DNA from: Saccoglossus kowalevskii
Taxonomy: Eukaryota > Hemichordata > Enteropneusta > Harrimaniidae
DNA: 64,000 bases
Assembly (NCBI RefSeq): GCF_000003605.2
Contig: NW_003129357.1
Coordinates: 932,950 to 996,949, forward strand
Direction: 5' to 3'
The translations under genes and the position numbers were made by a program. The notes under the pieces were generated by a model that was given only the letters and a program-made list of their open reading frames with translations, searched no databases and was not told the DNA's origin. Below are positions 44,301-51,099 of the stretch, one piece after another. The number at the start of each line of letters is the position of its first letter. The stretch's first letter is position 1.

Positions 44301-45646
44301 CAAGTTTCTTTTATTCTATATATATATATATATATATATATTCTATGAGGATGTCATTAATTCCTGTTGCATTTCAAAATAACATCATGTGCATATATTC
44401 ATTTTCTCAATACTACACACCTTACATGGTTTGTTTCTTATCTTTACAGGTCCTCCGTTGTCACCGTCTGATTTCTGCATTTCTCGCATTGTCAGTAGTC
44501 GTAGTGTATTACTTACATGGGTTCCGCCAGCAATGGACGAAATGGCTAAAAGTAATGGTGCTCAAGTTGCTGGTTACAGGGTGTACCTCAATAATAAACA
44601 AAAACAACTTGTAAACAGTGCTCATCTTACAAAGGTAATTTTTTTGTAATTTTTTTAAAATTAAATTGTGTTCAGACGGTTGTATTATGAATTGGGTGCT
44701 TGTGTACTTCTGCAACATGATTGTGCATGCAAGAATGTTAGTTGTTATTGTAGAATACTAATATTTTCACTGATTTATTATAATTTACTGATATCTTATT
44801 AATTATTGGATAATACTGTAATCTACAGTATTTCTATAGACATACTTGTTTCAATTTATTTGTAAAAAAAGGAATATTTTGAACTCGCAATCAGATTCAA
44901 AATGGCTGACAGTTGCACACTGCAGCTACTATGGGTTCTGTAAAATGCATTTAAAACATAAATTGTTTGTTTACTATGACCAATTAGTAAAATTACACAA
45001 AATGTAATCATCAATTCATTTGTGACTTGTAAAATAGTATTGTAAAATATGAGGTTATGTACTTCGTTTGTGGTCCAAAATATAACAGCCTACTGAAGTT
45101 AGATTTTCTTATATTTTTTTTTTACTCAGGCTCTTATAGAGAACATAGATATACGAATTCCAGTTACATTTAGTATTGAGACTGTATCAGTGACGGGACA
45201 AACCTCACATCGAGTTGAGATGCAATTTGATGGCAATATGCTATCACCGTTCCTAACTGAATCCATGGCGAGTGAATCGGCAGCGGATACTGAAGTCTCT
45301 TCTATATTCAGTGATTTTGAAGAACCTCAGAAAAGAACTGTAAGTTTATATATTGTACATTCCTGTAAATTACTTCCTTGCGGAGTTGTGTCATTTTCGT
45401 GTTTAACTATTGTATGAAAATATGACAAAAAAGTGTTTGTTTTTTGCTGATGACCATATATTCACATACCAGTTTTACAAGTGAAAATGTATATTTTATT
45501 TTTCAAAAATTGCATTCGAATATTTATACATTTACGGTTTTTTTGTTACATATATCATTTATTCCACTCATGTCATCATTTCATTTCTCATGTTAAGATG
45601 TTTTCTGTTTGAGCAATATTAAAACATTCCTTGAATAAAATTAATA

Positions 45647-45737
<91 letters not shown>

Positions 45738-47169
45738 ATATAAATAATAAATAAATAAAATAAATGAATAAATATAAATATTAAGTAAATAAAATAAATA
45801 AAAAGTTTGTATGACATATTTAACTCTACTTTGTTTACTTTAATTTTCAGTTCATGGCAATCTATGATTATATTCCCGCCGATCATTCTCCGAATGATTA
45901 TCCTGCATTTGAATTACAATTCAATGAAGGTGACATCATAACCATATATGGTCCACCCCGACCTGACGGGTTCTACCATGGAAAGGTATGTCAGTGAGTC
46001 TGTCGGAATGTTTACGCGTCTCTTTATCATCACATGCTTGTTGCTATATGTCAGGCTTGATCGATGTATTCATTCAAACAATTTGGTTGTTGCTAACTTT
46101 CCATGATGTTTTGTGCATCAGTATTTATGCATGCATTGAGCACCAGGTGTATATGTCAAGGGAATTTTTAAAACTTTTAATTTTAGAGTTTCAATTTTTT
46201 ATATTTTTTGTAAAATTAATATTTACTTAATTTTTTGTCAGCTTCATGGTAAAAAGGGACTTGTGCCCTCAAATTTTATTGAAGAAATTCATGTTTCTGG
46301 AAACAAAGGACGTAAAAAGGTATGGTATGAAACTTGATCACTTGGAATATATTCATATGTGTTCATATGACAGAATACATATCTTTTCATTCCTATTCAT
46401 AAAGAAGCTAAGCATCAATTTTGTGCATCCAAAATAAATCCTGTACTGAGCTTCACAAGTCAAGGAGTCACAGTGAAAATTTAGTCATTGTGATTGTCTG
46501 AAAACAGGGACTTACAAATAGTGATCTCCATGCATGTACGTGTATCCACATTTGTGTCTCGGACATGCTTTGATTGATCACATTCAAACTTCACATATTA
46601 AGCTTTTGTTTCACTATCCAATTCAAGATGGCAGCTTGGTGGCCATTTGAAAGCTAAAAATGCATTAAAATCTAGCAATTCTGTCAATTTAGAGTAAATT
46701 GTCAGATGTATATGAGTAGATTTAACTGGTATAAAGCATGTGATTTTGTTTTACAAATTGAATTCAGCCAACTGCATGGTGGCTATTTTGTTTTCAAAAA
46801 ATGTTGTTCTGGAGCAATCTGACTTCACACCTATATTATACATGTCACACATATTCCCATGCATTCATTCTTGAGTTTGATTCAAAAATGACTGACTCAT
46901 TGCACCTCACTGTTGCACAACAGGGACTATGTCATGTAAATAATAGCGATGCAAACAGTTTAGAAAAAATTCATCACTTGAATGTATGTATTCATTACCC
47001 ACAACAAACTTTTAAAATCATTGTATTTGATTTACAGAAGAAATCTCGAAGTCAAGGCAGCCTTCATAACGGGCATTCCTCTACAGCAAGTGACAGTCCG
47101 AGACAACGATCAGGACGAAATAACCGACCCCCACCAGGGAAGAATTCTCTCGGGGGCTCAAGAGTCTGA
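2297..47169 (+). CDS. Giant coiled-coil protein with RIM-binding-protein-type FN3 and SH3 domains (27 exons)
   Basis: Spliced model built from frame-consistent GT-AG exons: 2297-2347, 3217-3270, 6257-6331, 7253-7399, 8279-8488, 11651-11797, 13232-13306, 16588-21837, 22269-22622, 23729-23863, 30052-31350, 32311-32358, 33129-33161, 34330-34455, 35669-35740, 36759-36875, 37102-37248, 37526-37693, 38773-38895, 39945-40001, 41804-42514, 43612-44137, 44450-44634, 45130-45339, 45851-45985, 46242-46319, 47038-47169 (stop TGA). It totals about 3,554 residues. Every intron is phase 0 except the phase-1 intron between exons 22 and 23. Domains: coiled coil (about 18-2166 and 2590-2930), low-complexity insert (2167-2599), Ser/Pro-rich (2930-3308), FN3 (3309-3402), SH3 (3441-3503), basic tail. 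The FN3 and SH3 match the RIM-BP family as I remember it. The role is inferred to be scaffolding. RIM-BPs act at presynaptic active zones and RIMBP3 in the sperm manchette. The exon chain is strong; the family name is moderate; orthology is unknown. Confidence 0.8.
3217..13306 (+). CDS. Exons 2-7, N-terminal coiled coil
   Basis: Six phase-0 exons (3217-3270, 6257-6331, 7253-7399, 8279-8488, 11651-11797, 13232-13306) encode about residues 18-253. Each has a polypyrimidine-AG acceptor and a GTAAG/GTGAG-like donor, except exon 4 (gttggt) and exon 5 (gtatag), which are weaker. The peptides are charged and heptad-like, for example KLKKMTSSETSLKRKVMDLE from exon 4 and KIDELEEIIEDRKKSESKF from exon 5. 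No proline interrupts the helices. Because all six are multiples of three with phase-0 ends, any of them can be skipped without a frame change. Confidence 0.75.
5446..5505 (+). CDS. Possible alternative first exon (1b)
   Basis: An ATG opens a 20-codon reading frame (MLKFPKPKPAAVLRRERKYE) ending exactly at a gtaaca donor in phase 0. It could therefore splice straight to exon 3 at 6257 and replace exons 1-2. The peptide is basic and proline-containing, unlike exon 1. About 150 bp upstream are an AP-1-type TGACTCA (5294-5300) and an A/T-rich CATAAATAG (about 5320). It could be a chance frame; transcript data are lacking. Confidence 0.35.
6340..6425. repeat. Three-unit tandem repeat after exon 3
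   Basis: Units of about 24-27 bp containing CTAGACTCTGATCACCTGAT begin 9 bp after the donor of exon 3. Confidence 0.8.
7988..8117. mobile_element. MITE family 3 fragment
   Basis: Contains ATATTTGCTCTATTTATGC and AAGTCATATTTTAATGATTC, the family interior. Both ends are poorly preserved. Intron 4. Confidence 0.35.
8813..8990. mobile_element. MITE family 1 copy
   Basis: About 178 bp, CTGTAAAACC at the left end and CTCTACAG at the right, TA at the right only. It shares GGGAAACAATGAG and TTTATTTTAGCGAA with the other copies. Older than the 50804 copy, judging by its decayed ends. Confidence 0.65.
9799..9816 (+). CDS. Possible 18-nt micro-exon
   Basis: A T-rich tract followed by ggcatgcag gives a strong acceptor, and cagGTGATA gives a plausible donor. 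Together they enclose six codons (TELLPQ) in phase 0, between exons 5 and 6. Frame-preserving micro-exons are common in synaptic and cytoskeletal scaffolds. The evidence is positional only. Confidence 0.2.
10440..10528. mobile_element. MITE family 3 fragment
   Basis: Right end CCAATAGAGCAAATACGG followed by TA. Interior ATGATCCTGTATACAATAAA is shared with the 26382 and 40619 copies. The left end is lost. Confidence 0.5.
11929..12206. mobile_element. MITE family 2 with 52-bp terminal inverted repeats
   Basis: 278 bp. The left end (11929-11980) starts CCCACCATAGACTCCGGTCA and the right end (12155-12206) is its near-exact reverse complement over 52 bp. TA flanks both sides (11927-11928, 12207-12208). 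An internal hairpin pairs GAGGTCATGGGG with CCCCTGACCT around 12093-12120. It lies in intron 6, 132 bp after exon 6. No other copy in the window. Confidence 0.85.
12324..12590. mobile_element. MITE family 1 subtype, one full copy plus partial tandem copy
   Basis: Full copy 12324-12456 (CTGTAAAGTATTC / ATTTTACAG, TA on both sides). A partial second copy runs to about 12590. Both contain TCAGTGAAAATAAATTC and TTTTCAGCGAAAATTAATTC, also found in the 49839 copy. Confidence 0.7.
14479..14564. mobile_element. MITE family 3 copy, short
   Basis: About 86 bp, CTGTATTTGTTCTATTAG at left, CCAATAGAGCAAATTTG at right, TA on both sides, intron 7. Confidence 0.65.
15724..15777 (+). CDS. Possible 54-nt cassette exon
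   Basis: Between exons 7 and 8, an acceptor (tttgttggacag) and a gtaatt donor enclose 18 open codons in phase 0 (LVSAQPVQIILNPKPNSL). The peptide has two prolines and would break the helix, so it is either a hinge or a chance frame. Confidence 0.15.
15942..16092. mobile_element. MITE family 3 fragment
   Basis: Left end CACTGTATTTGTTCTATTAG is intact. Interior ATGATCAAAATGTGTTGCAT and AATGATCCAGTATATAC match the family. The right end has diverged. Confidence 0.5.
16588..21837 (+). CDS. Exon 8, giant 5.25 kb coiled-coil exon
   Basis: One uninterrupted exon of 1,750 codons (about residues 254-2003), between a ttgttattacag acceptor and a gtgagt donor, both phase 0. The protein is almost entirely Glu/Lys/Leu-rich heptads with very few prolines. 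A 14-residue, two-heptad unit of the pattern E-L-E-x-S-E-x-x-L-K-x-K-V recurs dozens of times, for example EKSEKELQEKVLQLENSDKD. This suggests growth by internal duplication of a 42-bp unit. Part of the segment around residues 440-530 is rich in acidic residues and Ser/Pro. It is expected to form a long parallel rod. The large frames on the opposite strand are shadows of its codon use. Confidence 0.93.
22088..22237. mobile_element. MITE family 1 copy
   Basis: 150 bp, ends CTGTAAAAC / AATTTACAG, flanked by TA (22086-22087, 22238-22239). It shares CACTGGGTT, GGGAAACAATG and TTAATTTAGCA with the 8813 and 50804 copies. It ends 31 bp before exon 9. Confidence 0.8.
22269..23863 (+). CDS. Exons 9-10, continuation of the rod
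   Basis: Exon 9 (22269-22622, 118 codons) and exon 10 (23729-23863, 45 codons) are both phase 0. They continue the heptad pattern, with SDTQDELQESHTKIDQLERA in exon 9 and NKELQDKFDESQIHLKTAQR in exon 10. A TA-flanked MITE (22088-22237) sits 31 bp before exon 9, close to its acceptor. Another, TTAA-flanked, lies in the intron between the two exons. Exon 10 cannot read through, because an in-frame stop follows soon after the donor; a downstream exon is therefore required. Confidence 0.85.
23311..23435. mobile_element. piggyBac-type MITE (TTAA target), copy 1
   Basis: 125 bp with TTAA at both sides (23307-23310, 23436-23439). Ends AGGGTGGCAGTTGTCGTGCC and GCGACGACCACCGCGCT are imperfect inverted repeats. 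The GC-rich, CpG-rich sequence stands out in the AT-rich intron 9. Confidence 0.75.
26382..26529. mobile_element. MITE family 3 copy
   Basis: 148 bp, CTGTATTTGTGCTATTAG / CTACTAATAATACAAATATGG, TA on both sides, intron 10. Confidence 0.75.
26668..27165. repeat. Diverged direct repeat pair about 380 bp apart, intron 10
   Basis: GCCACACCCACT...AGTAGTA...GTAGAGGGGG...AATTGGTCTGAATTAT-type blocks at 26674-26800 and 27053-27165. Confidence 0.55.
28509..28556 (+). CDS. Possible 48-nt cassette exon in the 6.2 kb intron
   Basis: A very long T-rich tract ends in ttttcacag. It is followed by 16 open codons (ERYSMFNVDDKMFELN) and a weak gtataa donor, in phase 0 at both ends. It would fit between exons 10 and 11 without changing frame. 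The peptide is not obviously coiled coil. Such frames arise by chance in long introns, so this is only a candidate. Confidence 0.2.
28727..28988. repeat. Two-copy tandem duplication of about 130 bp, intron 10
   Basis: TACTGGGAATATTAGTTTTG (28733, 28862) and TCACATTCTTTTTGTCCATGG (28804, 28943) occur in both copies at high identity, so the duplication is fairly recent. Confidence 0.85.
30052..31350 (+). CDS. Exon 11, low-complexity insert with three LIExLxxxLP repeats and proline-rich SH3-ligand-like runs
   Basis: An open phase-0 exon from a cttcacttgcag acceptor to a gtaaaa donor (433 codons). A second acceptor (cttcatttcag) would start it at 30133, also phase 0, removing 27 residues; both are plausible. 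Three copies of an L-[IL]-E-x-L-x-x-x-L-P motif occur: LLEFLETLP (near 30262), LIEELVEHLP (near 30484) and LIEALVAVLP (near 30664), the last two 60 codons apart. After them come proline-rich runs (SPPPLPDTMPPP; LPPLPASEPPS) that look like SH3 or EVH1 ligands. It then returns to helix (QLSERDSHEAEKDQLKRKIV) leading into exon 12. I do not recognise a named domain. Confidence 0.85.
31665..31835. mobile_element. MITE family 1 copy
   Basis: 171 bp, CTGTAAACTG / CAGTTTACAG ends, TA on both sides (31663-31664, 31836-31837), intron 11. Confidence 0.75.
32311..40001 (+). CDS. Exons 12-20, second coiled-coil block
   Basis: Nine short phase-0 exons (32311-32358, 33129-33161, 34330-34455, 35669-35740, 36759-36875, 37102-37248, 37526-37693, 38773-38895, 39945-40001) encode about residues 2600-2896. 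They are charged and heptad-like throughout: QEKEEALEEKCKLSKSLRME in exon 14, EELKSLKKKYEDLKNKLKDL in exon 18. Exon 13 is only 33 nt (EIEEIADLKYK). The acceptor of exon 20 is a weaker taag. The intron after exon 18 holds the 30-bp minisatellite. Confidence 0.75.
36515..36590. repeat. AAAATGAAA-rich tandem repeat, intron 15
   Basis: Short purine-rich units (AAAATGAAAGTC, AAAATGAAAATA) are repeated about eight times. Confidence 0.7.
37830..38636. repeat. 30-bp minisatellite, about 26 units, intron 18
   Basis: Unit close to ATGACACATTTGTCATGACA plus ATAGGAAGAA, with some units lengthened by a TATAGGAAG insert. Each unit holds TGACA/TGTCA half-sites and the palindrome TGTCATGACA. Because 30 is a multiple of three, frames stay open on both strands, which is not evidence of coding. 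Confidence 0.95.
40619..40777. mobile_element. MITE family 3 copy, CCATATTTG ends
   Basis: 159 bp with CCATATTTGTTCTATTAGTA at the left and its reverse-complement-like CTACTAATGAAACAAATATGG at the right; TA on both sides. Best-preserved copy of a family seen also at 26382 and 14479. Confidence 0.8.
41804..44137 (+). CDS. Exons 21-22, end of helix and Ser/Pro-rich linker
   Basis: Exon 21 (41804-42514, 237 codons) starts with a basic helical segment (AKVSRLVKKCKERDELIKKL). It then becomes Ser/Thr/Pro-rich, with two Q-E-L-L motifs (MQELLRSL, LQELLTVDPELARML) and a basic end (TPRRQRPR). Exon 22 (43612-44137) carries EEILRLHSRLSETRSNPYEF and then Ser/Pro/Leu-rich sequence typical of a disordered linker. 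It ends in phase 1, the only non-zero phase in the gene, and joins the FN3 exon through a split Gly codon. This linker precedes the folded C-terminal domains. Confidence 0.8.
42840..43440. repeat. Degenerate tandem satellite, about 150-bp unit, intron 21
   Basis: The motif GATCAAGTTCAA(A)CTTCA...ACATCAG recurs near 42852, 43008 (weak), 43150 and 43303. It alternates with an ATGGCC...GCCATTTT(G) segment near 42926, 43088 and 43243. Units are about 150 bp and strongly diverged, so the array is old. It ends at CAATAGGGGGCGCTG. Confidence 0.6.
44317..44341. repeat. (TA)n microsatellite, intron 22
   Basis: About 12 TA units. Confidence 0.9.
44450..45339 (+). CDS. Exons 23-24, fibronectin type III domain
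   Basis: Exons 44450-44634 and 45130-45339. The joined sequence starts GPPLSPSDFCISRI, has the B/C strand SVLLTWVPP, then SNGAQVAGYRVYLNNKQ, then IPVTFSIETVSVTGQTSHRV. The W of strand B and the GYxVY of strand C are the FN3 hallmarks. The S-N-G-x-Q-V-x-G-Y-x-V-Y run is very close to an FN3 domain of vertebrate RIM-binding proteins as I recall them (SNGVQVTGYAVY in RIMBP3). An acidic segment (SSIFSDFEEP) follows and links to the SH3. Only this one FN3 is found, against three in classical RIM-BP. Confidence 0.82.
45643..45805. repeat. (TAAA)n tetranucleotide array, intron 24
   Basis: A nearly pure run of about 25 units followed by interrupted units, ending about 45 bp before the SH3 exon. Confidence 0.95.
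45851..46319 (+). CDS. Exons 25-26, SH3 domain
   Basis: Exons 45851-45985 and 46242-46319, both phase 0. All SH3 landmarks are present: the ALYDY-like FMAIYDYIP, the RT-loop acidic run, the F-N-E-G-D-I-I-T-I-Y-G strand, D-G-F-Y-H-G-K, then G-L-V-P-S-N-F-I-E-E-I, which supplies the conserved Pro and the terminal strand. The D-G-F-Y-x-G and GLVPSNF elements are those of RIM-BP SH3 domains, which bind RxxPxxP-type ligands in RIM proteins and calcium channels. The usual SH3 Trp is replaced by Phe in D-G-F-Y, as in RIM-BPs. Confidence 0.9.
46560..46915. repeat. Second block of the same satellite, intron 26
   Basis: TTGATTGATCACATTCAAAC, then AAGATGGCAGCTTGGTGGCC near 46625, then GCATGGTGGCTATTTTGTTT near 46774. 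The order and spacing are the same as in the 42.8 kb block. Confidence 0.55.
47038..47169 (+). CDS. Exon 27, basic C-terminal tail ending SRV-COOH
   Basis: The acceptor tgatttacag is followed by 43 codons and TGA. The tail is basic and Ser-rich (KKSRSQGSLHNGHSSTASDS), with RPPPGK near the end. The final residues G-S-R-V fit a class I PDZ ligand (S/T-x-hydrophobic-COOH). An AATAAA lies 40 bp past the stop. Confidence 0.75.
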   Translation, partial: KKSRSQGSLHNGHSSTASDSPRQRSGRNNRPPPGKNSLGGSRV

Positions 47170-47208
47170 AACTGAAAAAAAAACAAAACAATATTTAATT
47201 TATGCAGT

Positions 47209-47214
47209 AATAAA
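47209..47214 (+). terminator. Polyadenylation signal AATAAA
   Basis: First AATAAA after the stop codon of the coiled-coil gene. A second lies at 47373-47378. Which one is used cannot be decided from sequence. Confidence 0.45.
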
Positions 47215-48666
47215 ATTAAAGCAAGAAAATGAAGAAACTAAATTAAAATTCCTTAAATTAAATTCAAATTCAAAACAGAATATTAAATTGAATGATACAA
47301 ACTTCCGTATATTTAAAACAGTATCAGTACTCCGTTGTTTTATTAAAATTTATTTTGTAATGCTTTCCCTGTAATAAAATGTACAGAACCTAACAATAAT
47401 GAAATTTTGAAGGGAAAAAATAACACAAGAATTTATAATGTTGAGGTTGTATTGTTGAAAAAAAATCTAACTTTTTAAAAATATTATACTGTATATTGGG
47501 TAACATACCAAAGGAAAAAGTTTATTCTTGTCTGTTGTGGCTGTACAACATTATACTGGTTCCAACTGGTTAATACCGGTTAAACGGGATGAGATTCCAT
47601 CAAATAATGCTTTCAAAGGTTTCAGGGAAATAGAATTTAAGTTAAAACAGTGTTTATAAAAGTCTTTGCAGAATTCTTAATAACAATTGTATATTTTTTA
47701 CCTGTATATAGAATCTGTATATTCTTCCCACCTAGTGGCAGACATTTAGAACATCTCTATGCAACTAATTGTAATTTTAAGTATTTTACTTATTTTTAGT
47801 CAGCGGCCATGGTAAAGTATAAAACTATACTCCAGGAAAAAAAAAAGCTCCAGGGAAAATCTGTAATTGTCATCCAGGAGTTTTACAATTTTATTTGCGT
47901 TTTTTTATTGTTTATATTACTGTTAACATGTGAACTGTACCAAAAATTCTTGCCTTTTTAGTGAATTCTCTTATTTTTACAGTTTATTTTGATGGGAAGC
48001 GATTGTTGACAATTCATTAATTCAAAAATATTTGAAGAGTTTGGTTCTGTCAAATTGTTGTGCATCGTCTCATCTGTTGCCATCATTTTTAATTTAAAGT
48101 TCTTAAAATTTTTTTTTTGCCAAAAATCAAAACAAATTTTGTTCACCATGGCAACAAAAGATTATTGATTTTATCATTGTTTTTTTTTTTGTTATTTATA
48201 TTGTATTTATCATGTATATTCATCTGTAATTCTTGTGAGGTCCATGGCATTTAATGGTAACACAACTCTGGTTGCCATGATTTATGATGATAAAATTACG
48301 ATGGTTTGTTTTCAATATGGAAGTTATTGTTATTTTTATTTATTCATATTTAAAATTCATCCCCCGTGAGATGGAGGCTCCATCATAGCGGTTGACAAAT
48401 GACAATCATCATTTTCCCTGCTAGTGCTCACAATCATTGATATCCTGTCCACTGATTGGTTGAAAAAGTGAACTGGATTTTATCTGTGATTGTGTCTGCA
48501 GTCAGGTGTTCATCCTCTACCAATCACAGTTTTTGGCTCTATGACTCCCACCAAATATGGAAGACATGCAGACATTTTGAATTCCAAACATGGGTATTAC
48601 AATGTTCTGTTTTGGAGGATGTTTTAGTTTAGTCTTCACTTTTAAGGGTTGCCTCTATTTGACATG

Positions 48667-48772
48667 TGTGTTTTTTGTGTCACATAATTGATTATTTCTT
48701 GACATATAAAAAGAAATGAGAGGAATTAATCAAACATATTTTCACGATTAATTCAATGACACAAAAAACACA
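48667..48772. mobile_element. Short inverted-repeat element (candidate MITE)
   Basis: Perfect 16-bp inverted repeat TGTGTTTTTTGTGTCA (48667-48682) and TGACACAAAAAACACA (48757-48772), with the pairing continuing imperfectly inward (TAATTGATTA / TTAATTCA). Target duplication is unclear. Confidence 0.45.
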
Positions 48773-49838
48773 TATTTGTTATTTTCACTTTTACCTTTAC
48801 ATGCCTTATACAAAACAATCTGGTTTTTTGAATCCACTTGTTTTTAATCAAGTTAATGATCATAGTTCAAAATTGTGTATTTTTCTTTGAAATTAAAGAA
48901 AATTACAGAAAATTTGCCCAAATTGGTAAAGTAAAAATTGACAATAACAAATCTGGTCATTGAAAGAGTAAACGATAATGATTGGCCCCTTTTCACTGAA
49001 GAAAACTGGAGATTTTAGGTCAGAGGTCAAATGCACCCTTCCATCAACATTTGGTCTTTCTCAACTCTGAGTTGGTCGCCATGCCGATTAAAATCTGTGC
49101 ATCATTTGTGATCCCAAATGATTGAAGGGTGTCTTTCATGTAAAATTAAATTTTACGAATCAAAATATTTATTGCAAAATATACAGGTTTGCATAGCATG
49201 TTTTTTTTTAGAATGTGGTCTCCTATTCCGTCCCTTTTACTATGCAAATTAATCTGGTATTTTGTTGGTGCTTTAATCATCGTTAGATGTGCGTTTCATT
49301 GCGGGATTGTGATCATAAATTTTCATTGTACTAATTATAAGAATTCTCATTATGGTGCAAATCAGAATAAACAAACTTACCACAATATTGCTCTTACTTG
49401 TCATTGCTTGGACTGTTCTAATGGAATCTGAGACCACGCCTACTTAGTAAAGATTTTAGGTTCATCATTTCTGTCATTACTCGCATGTTTTAATGTAATC
49501 ACTCCGCCCAACCCACCTGCGTGTGAATCCTTGCAGAATGTACCAACATGTGAATGAAACGAGTAGTGGCAGGTACTTTATTGAGGTGCTTATTTGGGGA
49601 GTTATTTACACAGGTTATTTATTTTTATTGTGACTGATGCAATTTTAGTGAATCAGTAGCTTTTTATTATTTTTGTATTTTTGATACACTTCACAAGAGC
49701 CATGTTTACTATGCTTACACTGAAATAAATGAAGAATGCTAGAAATGATAAATTGATATTTGTAGATATATTCTTTGTATATAACTGTATATGAACACAG
49801 TTACTAGAAAAAGTAATGGTATGAATGAATTTATAGTA

Positions 49839-50043
49839 CTGTAGAATACTTTATTTTCGCTTGGAATAAATTTTCTCTATTTTTGCTGAAGGAATGATTC
49901 ATTGAAAATAAAATCCAGTGAATATACTGTTCCTATACTTTACATTCAACTTGTCAAATATCAGTGAAAATACATTCCATACAAAACACTCAAAAGGTCT
50001 TTTCAGCGAAAACTAATTCCAGTTTAAATAAAGTATTTTACAG
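49839..50043. mobile_element. MITE family 1 subtype copy
   Basis: 205 bp, CTGTAGAATAC / GTATTTTACAG, TA on both sides. Same subtype as 12324. Confidence 0.75.
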
Positions 50044-50803
50044 TATGTGATAACTTGACAAGGCTTTTGAATACTAGTATCTCTCAATTTCATATGATCA
50101 TTATGAAATTGAACATAGGAAATACTGTCAAAATATCTGTTTGATAATGTAAAAAAAAACTTGCTAACTATTGATTACTGTTGATGCTGATGAAGTATAT
50201 GCATACATTAAAAATAATTGCCAGAAATAGAAATATACACGGTAGTCGCTGAGTATTGCTGACAATGTTCCCCGGGTAATGTACATACAATTCAGACTAG
50301 TTCGATCACATCCTTTGACCGTAATAAGTTCCGTTTTTCTGACAAAAGAAGTATGCTTCATAATAAGGTTAAAGTATGTCTAGTGTCACTCACTCACTGG
50401 CACAATCGTCTCGAATTCTCTCCTGTGTAAATACGTATTGCAGTGATTTAATGTTGACATCGTGTGACCTTATTCAACTATACGCAAACTGTGGGTCATG
50501 TTATTGGTGATCTGAATACCTGTGAATGCCTTATCATTGTTAATGTCTTATTAAATGTGCTACGCTTACTGAAGAATCTAGTAATTAGTATTATCTGTGG
50601 TTTTACGACGATTTTTTCTTTCAACTTTCAAAGAATATTTTTTCGGCCCGCCCGCGACTCCAATAAAAAATACGTTTTGATTATGACGTGTTTCGAAACA
50701 CATGACATCACTTTGCTGTGTGTTTTAAGAGTCCATATCTATATATGTCGCTCGCTATATTATTTCGGAGTGTCTCGTGCCACGCCTGTGGCAGGAGACA
50801 ATA

Positions 50804-51011
50804 CTGTAAAATGACTAATTTTCACTGGGTTTAAATTTCACTGATTTACCATTTCAGGCATATTCAGTGGGTTTTAAATTCACGGTTTCGTCATTTAGAT
50901 AATGTGTTCTATGCTAAATTTTACATATTCACTGTGTTTTAATTTAGCGCATTTTTCCAGTCAGCGAAATAAGCAAAATTAAAACCCAGTGAATAATTAT
51001 CCCCTTTACAG
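50804..51011. mobile_element. MITE family 1 copy inserted in the left arm (TA target duplication)
   Basis: A 208-bp element with ends CTGTAAAAT / CCTTTACAG and TA on both sides (50802-50803, 51012-51013). Removing it and one TA gives GAGACAATATGGCTATTGCC, exactly the uninterrupted sequence in the right arm. Its interior has palindromic CACTGGGTTT / AAACCCAGTG. The TA duplication suggests mobilisation by a Tc1/mariner-type transposase. Confidence 0.85.
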
Positions 51012-51049
51012 TATGGCTATTGCCACGTCCCGGAAATAAACGTACCGAC

Positions 51050-51099
51050 NNNNNNNNNNNNNNNNNNNNNNNNNNNNNNNNNNNNNNNNNNNNNNNNNN
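51050..51099. other. Assembly gap of 50 N
   Basis: Exactly fifty N. The same 13 bases (TAAACGTACCGAC) end the left side (51037-51049) and begin the right side (51100-51112). Confidence 0.99.

Larger units (their letters stand above)
47215..50770. other. Intergenic sequence after the coiled-coil gene
   Basis: AT-rich. Holds possible 3' UTR, the 48667 inverted repeat, the 49839 MITE and an X-box-like TTCACCATGGCAAC (48142-48155). No coding frame supported. Confidence 0.5.

Noticed and set aside
45641-45886. Minus-strand Leu/Phe/Ile-Tyr frame
   Set aside because: Translation of the (TAAA)n array.
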